Assembly: GCA_037447655.1 (NCBI GenBank)
Contig: JBBHKE010000833.1
Span: 132,089-196,088 of the forward strand
Length of the DNA: 64,000 nt
Source: Zygnema cylindricum
Taxonomy: Eukaryota; Streptophyta; Zygnematophyceae; Zygnematales; Zygnemataceae
Reading direction: 5' to 3'
This document shows, in pieces, positions 10,765 through 23,000 of the stretch. The translations under genes were made by a program, and so were the position numbers. The notes under the pieces were generated by a model. That model ran no database searches, was not told where the DNA came from, and was given only the letters and a program-made list of their open reading frames with translations. The stretch's first letter is position 1. Every line of letters begins with the position of its first letter.

Positions 10765-11738
10765 ATGGTAGTTATGATGAAAGAGCAATTCGCGGCCTTC
10801 ATGGCGGAAATGAAGCCGCATTTCACAAAAATGGCCCGAACGGTCATTCATATGTTGACGTTGGCCGGTCAAACCCTTCCACATTCTACCGTCCAACAAC
10901 AAGAAACCATTTTCGACAAGCGCTCGCTAGATCATAATCGAGTCCGAAAGCTAAAATATTCTCGAATATCAATATCTTTCAAAAAAGAAACCTTGTCCCC
11001 TCTTTCAGAAACGACTTCGGCTTTTGCAAGTGAAACACTTACAATCCTAGTAGGCACAATTGAAGATGCTCATCACCTTGAAGAACGATTGTGCATCCTA
11101 TCAGCTATAATCGATGACGTGCTTAAGGCCTCTCTCATTTCAGATGAGGAAACAACAATTGCCGCTTTATGAGCGTTGCAGGTGAATCGTAGTTTTTCAA
11201 CGGTCTTGCCAATTTAGGCGCACGAACGTTGTACGGTGGATCTTCACATCAATTTTTTTGATAACAACCGACACTCATTTACAGTCAATGGAGTCGCCCC
11301 TTCCCTCCCTCTCATGGACATCGGAGCCAAACGCGTGATCCTCGGATATGGATTTGTGTTGAAGCTTGGCCTCACGGCGGAAAAGCTGCAATCTATAGCC
11401 ACACGTTTACTAACTTCAGATGGTACCAAGGAGCCGGTCCTTGAATCTCCAATGACCCCCTTGTGTTTCGTTTTCAAATAGGGACCAAAACTAAATTTTC
11501 TAAAATTTCCTCACATACAATCATTACTAAATGTAGCGATTACGAATGTTTGGTTGGTCAAGATGTTATATTTTGGCTCGGTGGTGGTGTGGATATGCAT
11601 GACCAAACCTTCTGTTATAGACCAAATCACATTCCTGAGCGAAAGATTTGTCTTCCACTTGTTTTGACACAAAAGCCGTTGCCTTTTATGGCTCATTCAA
11701 CGACGCCACTTTTGGCTTATGTTGATTTCAACGCATGA
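10765..11738 (+). pseudogene. Protease region, family A
   Basis: The frames at 10765-11172, 11236-11481 and 11463-11738 together match the minus-strand frame at 1067-1669 and extend it. The block LPLMDIGAKRVILGYGFVLK corresponds to the protease active-site region. It is followed by SDYECLVGQDVIFWLGGGVD and FCYRPNHIPE, the usual C-terminal part of such gag-linked proteases. Two frame breaks are present. Confidence 0.55.
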
Positions 11739-12989
11739 GATATTGAAATCTCTCTATGCATGCTCGGGATCTTCAAGATGTCTTCTAATTGGATGTTGAG
11801 TTTAAAGGTTGTAGACACCGAGACTATTCCAAAGCACGCCAAAAATTGTATTTCACCTTATTTGCAAGATTCACTACGTGAGTTAGATTTCATACGAATA
11901 CTAATTCTAGAAGAGACTCTTGATTCGCGTCTTTAAGAGCTTTCGATTATTTTGGCCACCTCCTTTGCAAGCTAAAGAGCTGGGGGGGGGGAATAAATGG
12001 ATCTCTCTCGCGGTTGCCCACTCACTTTCCACCTTTCCTTTTTCACATTGTCATATTTATTTTTGCCTTGTATTATAATTCTTTTTGGTATGGGATTTGC
12101 ATCGCTCGTTTCTTACGCTTTTTCTGCTGGATAGGTGGTTGGGTTGCATGCTTTTTGGTTCAATGAGACACATGCACAAGAGTTGTGATGCCACATTGTG
12201 TCAGTATATTATTTTAGTTCGTTTGTATGAATATCACATGTTCCAGCCACACTAATTCCGTTTGCGGTACAAATCGTGTGTAGAGGTAGATGTTATTGTG
12301 TATGGTGATTGAAACGACGTTGGAAATTATGCGGACGAAATGGAGATATATATTCGTGTGAGCGATGAGGACCATACTTGAACATTCGTGGCAGATTTTA
12401 ATGTCACGTGGCGGCGTACAAGTATGGAATTGGACGTACTTTTTTGGACCGTTGGCGCCACGATCTGATAGATTAAAGTTTAAGTCGTGATCCCAAAAAG
12501 GTTCACGCATTTCCATGTAGTTAGGAAAGGTTTTTATTTGTGGATTGTGAATTCTGTAACGTTGGCATATGGTCTTGGTCGCTTATTGGCTGAGATCCAA
12601 AGTAGTCACAAATCGTACATTTAACACTTTCACGCTATTGGTTAATTGGCATTAGTCAGAGGCTTGTACTTAGTCAGAATAGTTAGGTCGGTACACTCAT
12701 AATTTGAGAGTCTAAAATTCGTCGATGAGGTTTTAGATTTTTTTTTTCTTTTTCCCTTGTCTATTTCCTTAGTCAAATTGTCATAGTTTTAGGTGAGGCT
12801 TTTTCTCCTTTAGCTTGTTAATCGCCTAGTCTTTCTATTTCCCATGTACATTTACTGTAAGCCCTACATATTAATTCACTCGATTTCAGCCGGAGTCCGC
12901 ACAGTTTCTCTTCACCAACCTCTTTTAGTGTGGATTTTGCCATGGCCGATTTTCTCAAGTTGTGTCTCACCCTTGCGAATGCATTCTAT
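11739..12989. other. Non-coding 3' part of family A element
   Basis: No gene. The stretch 11985-12180 recurs at about 18815-19010 (GCCCACTCAC, CACATTGTCATATTTATT, GTTGCATGC). A run of nine to ten G lies at about 11982. Confidence 0.45.
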
Positions 12990-13102
12990 GAATTATGGTT
13001 TGGCTTTTTGTAGCGCAATTTTTGTCTTTTGCTGGAGTTTGTTGTTAGGTTTGTCAAAATCCAAATATCTCGGATTCTTGACATTTTTTCATTGTTTGAT
13101 TT
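12990..13102 (+). repeat. Family A terminal repeat, right copy, first half
   Basis: It matches 7495-7590. It is interrupted at 13102 by copia B1 and resumes at 18626. The five bases 13098-13102 (GATTT) are repeated at 18626-18630 as the target site duplication. Confidence 0.7.
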
Positions 13103-14135
13103 TGCAACTTTGTGTCCTCCATTGGACTACATAAGTCAAAAAGCCTCTAGATAGTTTTTAACTAACCCACTTTCAGCCACAACCACTGCTTTCCAAGCAA
13201 ACAAATTGACAATCTGATTGCATCCTTGTGCAGTTTAGACTCCTTTGAGTCCGTAGCAAAAAGAATCACTGAAAATGGCCAGCCATCCGATAAGTTATGA
13301 GGTGGCAAAAATGCCAATTTATACAAACTCTCAAAGAGAGAGGTGGTTGTCTAAAAAAATGCTAAGTCCTAACCCCTCTCACAATCCCTATCTACTACAG
13401 TACGAACCAACCAAATAGCTGTACAAATAATTGTACAGTACTAAAAGGTACTACCGCCGATGTCTTTTCTGCAAGGCCTGTGTACGACAAGGCCACTGAG
13501 TGGTCGCGTGTAAACTTTCCACTTGTCCGTATGTTCCCCGGAATTCTCGCAACCAAATGTTATCCCTCCACATGGCACCAGGTCATGCCACATCCGAAAA
13601 CGCCAAAGTGACCATTTCGTGATCCCGACAACAATATATGCCGTTGGATTAAATCAGACATTAAATGTTAGCCGTCGAAATAAATGCCCGATCCATTTGT
13701 TTCGTGCGCGATCACGTTCGCACTGTATATTAACCAGTTCTATGTTCCTTCATTCATAATTCAGTTAAAAGGTTTTAAGATCATAACACAATTGAAATAT
13801 TTATCAAACACTATATAACTTAACGAACTACACTATATAACTTAACGAATTTCTACGACAGACCGGTTAGAGCTGACGGCTACACCTCGCTCTGCCGATC
13901 GGAGGTTGGAGTCCTGACGGACTCAAACTTTTGTTGAGAGTGACTTAAGTCACTCTTTAGTCCCGCTTGTGGAGCTTAGGGAGCCATGGATACACTACTC
14001 TCTCTCTCTTTCAGTGACTACAACAAGTATGGGGGATAGAGAAAAGAGGTGGAGGCAGACAGCTTGTGCTTATTTTCTTTTTCTACTAAGATATTCAGAC
14101 CTAGTAAATACTCCATAAATCTAATGTTTTCAACA
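13103..14135 (-). repeat. 3' LTR of B1, 1033 bp
   Basis: It starts TGTTGAAAACATTAG at 14135 (minus strand) after a purine-rich tract and ends GTTGCA at 13103. An antisense tRNA-like segment with a B-box lies at 13857-13928. Confidence 0.9.
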
Positions 14136-17100
14136 CTCCCCTTATTTTCTAGTCTAAGTTTAACTTCTCTTTCAATCCACATTTTTCCTTACAATATTTT
14201 AACTTGGGGGAAAGCACAGGTTTGGTCATCATGCCAGCCACCATTTCTTCATCAGACCTATACACAAGATTTACAATTTTATTTTCAATTTTTTCCCTCA
14301 CGAAGCTCAATCTTATGGTCCTATGCTTAGCTATGAAATGATGTTTTGGATTGGTTGCAATTGTAATGGCAACCGGATTATCACAAAAGACTTCATGCAC
14401 TCCCTCATTCATATACCATAGTTCTTCCAACAAGGACTTCACCCACATAAACTCTTTCACAGCAAAACAAGAGGCCATATACTCAGCCTCCATAGTAGAC
14501 TGAGCAACCACCTTGTTGCTTGCTGCTCCAACAATAAGCACCTTCCCCAACATACAACACATACCTAGAAGTGCATATTCTTATAGGTGCATCCCCATAA
14601 CTGGCATCACTCATAGTCAATCCCCTCCTTTTGGATTAACCCCTTTGTTACAAATCAAGCTTTATATCTCTTATTGGTATTATCGAGGTTTAGTTTTGGT
14701 GTAAACACCCATTTGCACCCAACCGGTTTTTTGTTTGGAGGACAATCCGCTAGTTTTGAAGTATTTGCTTTCATGATGGAGGCCATCTCATCATTTATGG
14801 CTCTAATCCATCTGTCTTTCTCCGGACTGTTTACTGCCTCTGTGAATGACTAAGGCTCATCTGGGTGAGATAGCTTAGTTACCTTATGAGCGGCTCTTTT
14901 TTCTTGTATCTTTTTGCTGCTCCTTCTATCTCCCTCAAACGCCAAAGCTTGAATGGAGGGAAGTCTTGGATTTCTCCTTACTGTCTCATCAACTCTCATA
15001 TCCATGGAAGGCGGTTCCGCTTCCTCCTCTTCGGTCTCCTCAAAGTCCATAAGAATACGTGAGGTTTCTGGTGGATCTCCTATATCTTGGATCTCCTTTG
15101 AATCTCCATTCACTGTTTCACTCATGTCCCTTTCGGGAAAGATGGAGTTCTCCTCACTTTCGGACTCAAATCTGATTCTTATCTTCTTGGTATACTTGAA
15201 GGGGTCAAATGACTTCCCTTCATCCATGACAACTAGGTGTTTGACCAGAATCATATCTTACTTTGCTAAGTCATAGACTCTATATCCCTTGACATCCTCA
15301 TCAAATCATACAAAGTATTCGGGTTTTCTCTTAGCATCTAGTTTCCATTTTTTCTTATCCATGTCAAGATTGTAAACTTGGCTACCGAATAATCTAAGGT
15401 GAGAGATATCTGATTTCCTTCCAGCCCATCTCTCATAAGGTGTCATTCCTTTAAGGGATGAGGTAAAGACTCTATTCTTAATGTAGTTGGCACAGTTCAT
15501 GGTTCATGGTTTCTGCCCAGAATCTCTTTCCTATATTCTTGTCGGCCAACATACTGCGTACACTTTCTCATAGTGTTTGGTTCAACCTCTCAGCTACCCC
15601 ATTGTGTTCCAGGTTATATGATACGGTTTTTCTGGTGCTAAACTCCCTCATCTCTCTAGTATTCCTCAAACTGGTTAGAGGTATATTCCCCCCCATTATC
15701 ACTCATTATTCTCTTAATGGGGGTTCCATGCAACTTCTCACTTTAAGCTTTATATTCTTTGAAGTAAGTTGGTGTTTCAGACTTTGGTTTTAGGAATTAG
15801 ACTCTAGAGTATCTTGATCAGTCACCGGTTATTGTTAACATAAACCTCTTTCCTTCGACCGAAGGTACTTTTGCAGGTCCCCAGATAATCGTGTGGACCA
15901 GATCTAGTACTTTCTCACCCCTATATATGGCGGCTTTGGGAAAGGGAAGTCTGTGAGCCTTACCTTGAGCACAACCACTACAATCATCCACGATTTCATT
16001 ATCCCCAACCTGAACGCCTTTTACTACACCAAGCTTCTTCATTTTCCTCAGCTTATCAAAATGCACATGCCCCAACCGCTTATGTCAAATCATCAACTTT
16101 GGAACACCAACACAGTAAGCATTCTTCTTTTCATTACTTAGGTTAAGCCTAAGTATTCCTTGGCTACCCTTATCTTCCGTGAAGTAGACTTCATCCCCAT
16201 ACTTAGCTGTAAAGACTCCCTTTCTAATGAAGGTATCAAACTCTTTGTCATCTAACACACACGTAGAGACAAGATTTTTACTCAGCTGAGGAATGTAGAG
16301 TACATCTGAGAAGGTGAGTATAGAAGTCTCACCCTCCTTTAAGAATTTCACATCTACCGTCCCCACTAGATATGTAGTAACCACTCTCCCATCCCATACT
16401 CTATCTCTATAGTAAGGATATTTCTTAGCTTATTAAAAGGGTGCTTATCTCGACACATATGCATGGATGCACCTGATTTGATGATCCATCCTTCGTGTGG
16501 AGCTTCTTGAATTGCTCCAAGAGCACACTTCTGTTTACGAGGGATCTCTTTCTCCTCCAGACTCTTGTCAAGAAGAAGCTCCCCATCCTCCTCCTTAGAG
16601 GACTCGTCCTAGTTCTCTCCTTTCACTTTTGTGACCACAAGTCCCTTTTTTTTCCCTACAGAAAAATCACCTCCACAGTTCTCTTGGAGCCTCAGCTCCG
16701 ACAGCTTGACAGAATCCGCTATGAATTGTCCCGACTTTTTGCAATAGTGACAAAGAACCTTTGGGGGCCTCGGTCCTCGAGACTGATATCTCTCTCTTCC
16801 TTGTACGATTCTTTAGCTCCTTCCCTCACCGGTTTGCTCCTTCTGCTAGAGCTTGGATGTTCTTTCCCCCTCTCCTAATCTCCATTGTGTTCTCTTGCAC
16901 AAATCATCCGGACCATTGTGCTCCACTTCCATGAACTGTTAGTCATTTCTTGTACTCGGTACATTATGTTTTCGTACTTGTCGAGTAATTTCACGATGAG
17001 AGTGTTAACTTTGATCTTCATTGTACCTGTCCACCGGGCACTCTTCATTTCCATATACAAACAAGAGAGATCATTACAGTATTCTAATATCTTTCCCCTT

Positions 17101-17649
17101 TTGTAAGTATAATTCCCGAACTTTTGTTAGGCCAACTGGAGCTTCTAAATAGTACCAGCTCCATAGATTTCCATCAAACTCACCCACAACTCCTTAGCCT
17201 TGTAAATGTGAAGGTGGGTGGTTGCCAAAGCCTGAGTGACGTCACTTAGAATGAAGTTTTTGGCAGCCATGTTGATGTCTTCCCACGTTTGGGTATCGTT
17301 CTCCCCGGTCTTCACGGCCTCCGCTCTGGGTGCCATGGTAATAGGAGCGATAGGAGTAAAAGGTATCTCATTCTCTTTCCCTTTTTCGGAAACACTACTG
17401 TCCCTATCATTTGCTTCCCTTGATCATTTGCTTCCCTTGCAACAGCAGATGCTACTGTAGAAAACCTTATTCCACAAATCCTGGTGGATTTCCTTGAGGT
17501 GGACGTTTCACTTGTCCACTGTCAATACCCCAATATCCATTTTCGCACAAAGCCCTTGTCATCATGGCTTCCCAATAGATGAACCTAGATCCATTCAAGA
17601 TGGGCACCGTAGAGGATGGGCCCATAACTTGCAATTCTATGTCCTCCAT
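14136..17649 (-). pseudogene. Copia gag-pol remnant of B1
   Basis: Read from 17649 downwards. Gag opens in the LTR (MEDIELQVMGPSSTVPILNG) and continues to about 16880. A zinc-knuckle region lies near 16740. The protease site at about 16490 reads WIIKSGASMHMC, so the catalytic Asp of DSGA has become Lys. GAG-pre-integrase follows at 16075-15970 (LGHVHFDKLRKMKKLGVV), then integrase pieces to about 15306 and the acidic linker at 15254-14850. RT starts (CKWVF, EGIDYE) but at about 14608 the sequence jumps directly to RNase H (ASYGDAP, STMEAEYMASC, CDNPVAITIA). Roughly 0.9 kb of RT is missing. Many stops are present. Confidence 0.88.
17615..17629 (-). other. Primer binding site of B1
   Basis: AGTTATGGGCCCATC directly abuts the 5' LTR end (17630). 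It differs at two bases from the B-family form complementary to the anticodon arm of initiator tRNA-Met. Confidence 0.8.
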
Positions 17650-18625
17650 TGGACTATAGAATTTAGAAAGCCTCTAGGTAGTTTTTTACTAACCCACTTT
17701 CAATCACAACCACTGCTGCTCAAGCAGACAAATTGACAATCTGATTGCACCCTTGTGCAGTTTAGACTCTCTCCTGAGTCTGTAGCAAAAAGAATCACTG
17801 AAAATGGCCAGCCAGCCGATAAGTTATGAGGTGGCAACAATGCCAATTTATGCAAACTATCATAGAGAGCAGGGGTTGTCTAAAAAAATGGTAAGTCCTA
17901 ACCCCTCTCAGAATCCCAATCTACTGCAGTACGAACCAATCAAATAACTGTACAGAAAGGTACTACGACATATGTCTTTTCTGTACGGCCTGTGTACGAC
18001 AAGGCCACTGAGTGAACGCGTGTCAACATTCCACTTGTCCGTATGTTCCCAGGAATTCTCGCGACCAAATGTTATCCCTCCACATGGCGCTAGGTCATGC
18101 CATGTTCAAAAACACGAAAGTGACCATTCCGGGATTTGACAGCTCTATATGCAGCTAGATTAAATCAGACATTAAATGTTAGCCATCAAAACAAATGTGT
18201 GATTCATTTGTTTCGTGCGCGATCACGTGGGCACTGTATATTACCTTGTTCTATGTTCTTTCATTCATAATTCAGTTAATCAGTTTCAAGATAATAACAC
18301 AGTTTAGGTATTTGTCAAACCCTATATAACTTAACGAACTTCTACGACAGACCGGTTAGAGCTGACGGATACGCCTCGCTCTGCCGGTCGGAGATTCGAG
18401 TCTTGCCGGACTCAACCTTTTGTTGAGATTGACTTGAGTCACTCTTTAGTGTTGCCTATGGAGCTGAGGCAGCCATGGCTCCAATACTCTCTCTCTCCTT
18501 AAGTGACTACAATAAGTATGGGGGATAATGGAAAGAGGTTGAGGCAGACTACCTGTGCTTTTCTTTCTTTATCTACTAAGCTATTGAGAACTAGAAAATA
18601 CTCCTTAAATCTAGTGATTTCAATA
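17630..18625 (-). repeat. 5' LTR of B1, 996 bp
   Basis: It pairs with 13103-14135. The gag ATG at 17649 lies 19 bases inside its downstream end. An antisense tRNA-like segment lies at 18347-18416. Confidence 0.9.
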
Positions 18626-19078
18626 GATTTGCTATTTGCTTTTTCTGCAACTTTTTATTGGTTTGTCAGAATCCGGTTATCTCGGATTTTGTCCAGATTT
18701 TTATTTTTGATTTCTTTTATTATTCTGGTCCTGTTTCTCCATGTTTTGAAATCCTAGACCTAATTCTTCTATGGAATACACCTAGAACGTGAAACTACTG
18801 GCAACCCATTGGCTTAGTAAATAAATGGATCCCCCTCTAGGCTGCCCACTCACCTTAAACCTTTACATTTCCACATTGTCATATTTATTTTTTCTTTGTA
18901 CTATAATTCTTTTTGATTTGGGTTTTGCAATGCTCGTTTGTTACACCTTTTTTTGCTGGACAGCTGGTTGGTTTGCATGCTCTTTGGTTCAACTAGACAC
19001 ACGCAAGACATCTCCCGTTCTCCCTTTTTTTTTCCCTCTCTATCCCTCTCTCCCTTTCTCCCTCTCTCTCTCTCTCTC
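18626..19078 (+). repeat. Family A terminal repeat, right copy continued, and 3' sequence
   Basis: 18626-18790 continues the repeat cut by B1 and matches 7585-7745. From about 18815 the sequence matches 11985-12180 instead, so a second partial copy of the family A 3' region is joined here. It ends in a CT microsatellite running into ten N (19079-19088). Confidence 0.65.
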
Positions 19079-19088
19079 NNNNNNNNNN
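19079..19088. other. Assembly gap (10 N)
   Basis: Ten undefined bases follow a CT microsatellite, so the assembler probably failed on the repeat. Confidence 1.
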
Positions 19089-19607
19089 CATGCTTTTAAA
19101 CCGTCCTGGTGCTCTGAAGCAGTTCAATGTAGATGCCACGGTTTAGGAGTTTAGCCTGCGGACTGTCGGCGGCGGTTGTTTATGACTGAGCCGTACTGAT
19201 ATAATGATAGTGAAATGCAAGAGACATGCAGCTATATTTATAAACCATCTTGTATGTACAGAGAACGTAAAGTGATAGTAATATAGTCATGCCGAGTCAG
19301 TATTTGTTGGCGGCGGCTGTCAGGCGTCCGATTTGAGGATTTGGCACCGTAGATGTAACTTGACGAAGTCTCGTGGTCCTGCCAAATTTTCGTACGTCCA
19401 CGGAGGACATACTGACGCATTTCTCTCAAGTGACAACGCGTGTCCCAAGTGTGAATAAAGCGTGAACTCCCAACTTCACTATCACACTAATTTCGGTAAG
19501 TACTGAACCGAACTCAACAAAAATAAACTAAAGTCCGGAACAGCTCTCTCTCCCTCACACCTAAGGCATAGAGAGGACTAAAGCTTTCTAAAAACAGCAG
19601 TTTTCGG
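19089..19607 (-). repeat. Probable LTR fragment of a further copia family
   Basis: On the minus strand from 19607 the sequence TGCTGTTTTTAGAAAGC then TTTAGTCCTCTCTATGCC resembles the start of the D-family LTR. Its other end is not identified, and no coding region is attached. Confidence 0.4.
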
Positions 19608-20091
19608 ACGTGATATGACCTGTCAACACGTGTCAAGATATCATTGAGAAGCGGGAATCTCGGGGAGCGCAAGGACAAGTGTGAAAGAGACAGACATCCA
19701 CTCCATGGCCTTGTCATACATACGCCGTACAAAAAGTAGATCGGTCCTAGTACCTTTTTGTACTCTACTGTCTTCTGATTGGTACATACATCAATAGATA
19801 GGGGTTGTGAGAGGGGTTTAGGACTAAGAGGATTGAGGAGGTAGCCGCCTCTCTCCGAACAAGCTTGTATAAATATTAGCATCTTTGCCATTTGATAACT
19901 AATCACCTAGTTGGGCGTTTTCAGTGATTCTTTTTGCTGTGGACTCACGGGAATCCACAATGCACAAGGGTGCAGTCAAAAAGTCTACTTGCCTGCTTGG
20001 ATAGCACTTGTTCTAGTTGAAAGTGGGTAAGTGAAAAACTACCTAGAGGCTTCCTAAATTTTGCAGTCCAGATGGGGGACACAAAATTACA
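19605..20091 (+). repeat. Truncated B-family LTR
   Basis: It matches the downstream half of B LTRs (from TTTTCGGACGTG to the leader GGGGGACACAAAATTACA) and ends in CA at 20091. The upstream half is missing. It directly abuts the RT of B2, which runs in the opposite direction. It is a solo or truncated LTR at the breakpoint that removed B2's 3' part. Confidence 0.75.
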
Positions 20092-23000
20092 ACCTCTTGA
20101 ATATTTTTTCCTCTAACTCACCATTAAAAAAAGCAGTCTTAATGTCCATTTGGTGTATTTCCATGTCTTCCGCTGCTGCAAGACTGAGGAGAATCCTTAT
20201 TGATGGGAACCGAACAACTGGGGCAAATGACTCTTTATAGTCAATCCCCTCCTTTTGGATGAACCCCTTCGCTACCAATCTAGCTTTATATCTCTCGATG
20301 GTATTATCTAGATTGAGTTTTAGTTTAAATACCCATTTACACCCAATGGGTTTTCTGTCTAGAGGACAATCCGCTAGTTCCCAAGTATTTGCTTCCATGA
20401 TGGAGGCCATCTCATCATTTATGGCTCTAATCTATCTTTCTTTCTTTGGACTATTCACTGCCTCCGAGTAAGACTGAGGCTCATCTGGGTGAGATAGCTT
20501 AGTTACCTTATGAGCAGCCTGTTTTCTTGTATCCTTTTGTTGCTCTTTCTCCCTCCCTCAAACTCCGAAGCTGGAATGGATGGAAGTCTTGGATTTCTCC
20601 TCACTGTCTCATCAACTACCTTATCCATGAGGACGGTTTTGGTCCCACTTCTTCTATCTCCTCGAAGTCCATAGGAGTACGTGAGGTTTCCGATGAGTCT
20701 TCTGTATCTCAGATCCCCCCTGAATTTGCAATCACTGTTTCACTTATATCCATTTCGGGAACGACCGAGTTCTCCTCACTTTCGAACTGAAATCTGATTC
20801 TTATATTCTTTGTATATTTGAAGGGGTCAAATGACTTCCCTTCATCAATGACAACTAGGTGTTTGACTAGAATGATATCTATCTTTGCTAAGTCATTCAA
20901 CTCCATACCCCTTGACATCCTCATCATATCCCACAAAGTATCTAGGTTTTCCCTTAGCATCTAATTTCCACTTTTTCCTATCCGTGTCAAGACTGTAAAC
21001 TTCGCTACCGAACACTTTAAGGTGTGAAAAATCTGGTTTCTTTCCAACCCATCTCTTATAAGGTGTCATTCCCTTTACAGCTGAGGTAAGGACTTTATTC
21101 TTAATGTAGTTGGCACAGTTGAATACCTCTGCCCAAAATCTCTTTCTTATTTTCTTGTCGGCCAACATATTGCATGCACTATCTCCTAGTGTTCGATTCA
21201 ACCTCTCAGCTACCCCATTTTGTTCCGGGTTATATGGTAAAGTTTTCTGGTGCTGCACCCCCTCATCTCTCAAATATTTCTCAAACTCGTTTGAGGTATA
21301 TTCCCCCCCATTATCACTCGTTATTCTCTTAAAAGGGGTTTCATGCAACTTCTCACTCCAGGCTTTATATTCTTTGAAGTAAGTTGATGTTTCAGAATTT
21401 GTTTTTAGGAAATACACTCTAGAGTGTGTAGACCAATCATCAGTTATTGTCAACATAAACCTCTTTCCTCCAACCGAAGGTATTTTTGCAGGTCCTCAAA
21501 TATTTGTGTGGACCAAATTTAGTTCTTTCTCACCTCTATATGTGGCAGCTTTGGTAAAGGGAAGTCGGTGAACCTTACCATGAGTAAAGCCACTACAACC
21601 ATCCATCATTTCATTATCCCCAAATTGAATGCCTTCTACTACCCTAAGTTTTTTCATCTCCCTCAACCTATCAAAATGCACATGCCCCAACCGCTTATGC
21701 CAAATCATCAACTTAGGAACACCAACATAGTAATCATTCTTCTTTTCATTACTCAGTTTAAGCCTAAACATTCCTCGGCTACCCTTATCTGCCGTGAAGT
21801 AAACTTCATCCCCATACTTAGCTGTAAAGACTCCCTTTCTAGTGAAGGTATCAAACTCTTTGTCATCTAACACAGTCGTAGAGACAAGATTTTACTCAGT
21901 TGAGGAATGTAGAGCACATTTGAGAATGTAAGTATAGAAGTCTTACCCTCCACTAAGACTTTCAAATCTACTCACCCCACTAGATCTGTGGTAACCACTC
22001 TCTTATCCCCATACTCTATCTCTACAGTATGGATCTTTCTTAGCTTAGTGCCGAGTTCCTTATCACGACACATATGCATCGATGCACCTGTGTCAATGAT
22101 CCACCCTTCCTGTGGCGCTTCCTGAATTACTTTAAGGGCACACTTTTGTCTTCGAGGGATCTCTTTCTCCTCTTGACTCTCGTGAAGAAGAAGCTCCCCA
22201 TCCTCCTCCGAGGAATCGTCCTCGGTTTCTCCTGTTACTTTTGTGACCACAAGTGCTTTTTTCTTCCCTCCGGAAAAATCCTTTCCACCGTTCTTTTAAA
22301 GCCTCTGTTTTAACAACTTGACACAATCTGCTATGAAGTGTCCGCCTTTTTGCAAAAATGACAAAGACCCTTTGGAGGCCTCGATCTTGAAGAATGATAT
22401 TTTTCCCCTTTGTATGGTTTCTTCGGGTCCTTCCCCATCGGTCCCCTCCTATTGCTAGAGCTTAAATGCTCTTTCCTCCTCTCTTAATCTCTATTGTGTT
22501 TTCCTGCACAAGTATCATCCAGACCACTATGTTCCATTTCCATAAACTATCAGGCATTTCTTGTACTCGGTACACTATGTTCTCCTACTCATCTCGTAAC
22601 TTCATGATAAGAGTGTTAACTTTCATTTTCATTGTACTTGTCCACCCGGCAGTTTCCATCTCCATACACAAAGAAGAAAGATCATTATAGTAATCTAACA
22701 TCTTTCCTTCTTTGTAAGTGTAATTCACTACCTTTTGCTCAGCTATTTAGAGCTCTTGAATAGTTCCTCTTGTATAGATCTCCACCAAATTCACCCACAA
22801 CTCCTCGGCCTTGTAAATGTGAAGATGAGGGGTGGCCAAATCTTGAGTGAGGTGCCTTAGGATGAAGTTCTTGGCAGCCATGTTTACATCCTCCCACATT
22901 TGAGTATCGTTCTCCGCGGTGAACACGGTCGCGGCTCCAAGTACTAAGGCAATAGGAGTGAGGGGTGTCTCCTTCCCATTCCCCTTTTCGGACATAGTGA

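Larger units (their letters stand above)
7490..13102 (+). mobile_element. Family A gag-protease retroelement, left part
   Basis: A block at 7490-7745 (TTTTTGTCTTTTGCT, then TTTGTCAGAATCCGG and CCTAGAACGT) recurs at 12990-13102, continuing at 18626-18790 after the B1 insertion. This makes them the two LTR copies of one element, or at least paired terminal repeats. Between them lie a non-coding 2 kb leader, gag (about 9.95-10.64 kb) and protease (10.77-11.74 kb). No integrase or reverse transcriptase is seen. About 1.2 kb of non-coding 3' sequence follows. This is the plan of a non-autonomous gag-bearing LTR element. True LTR termini were not fixed. Confidence 0.6.
13103..18625 (-). mobile_element. 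Complete Ty1/copia element B1, 5.5 kb, deleted inside
   Basis: LTRs at 17630-18625 (5') and 13103-14135 (3') bound a minus-strand gag-pol remnant. The target site duplication GATTT is present on both sides (13098-13102, 18626-18630). Joining the flanks restores the family A repeat seen at 7500-7640, so the insertion is certain. The first LTR base pair set reads TATTG instead of TGTTG at the 5' end. The RT core is deleted, so the copy cannot move by itself. Confidence 0.92.

Noticed and set aside
20085-20100. A recurrent breakpoint after the seventh gag codon at 13103, 20091, 29640 and 59801
   Set aside because: It first looked like a rearrangement hotspot. It is simply the LTR end, because gag starts inside the LTR.
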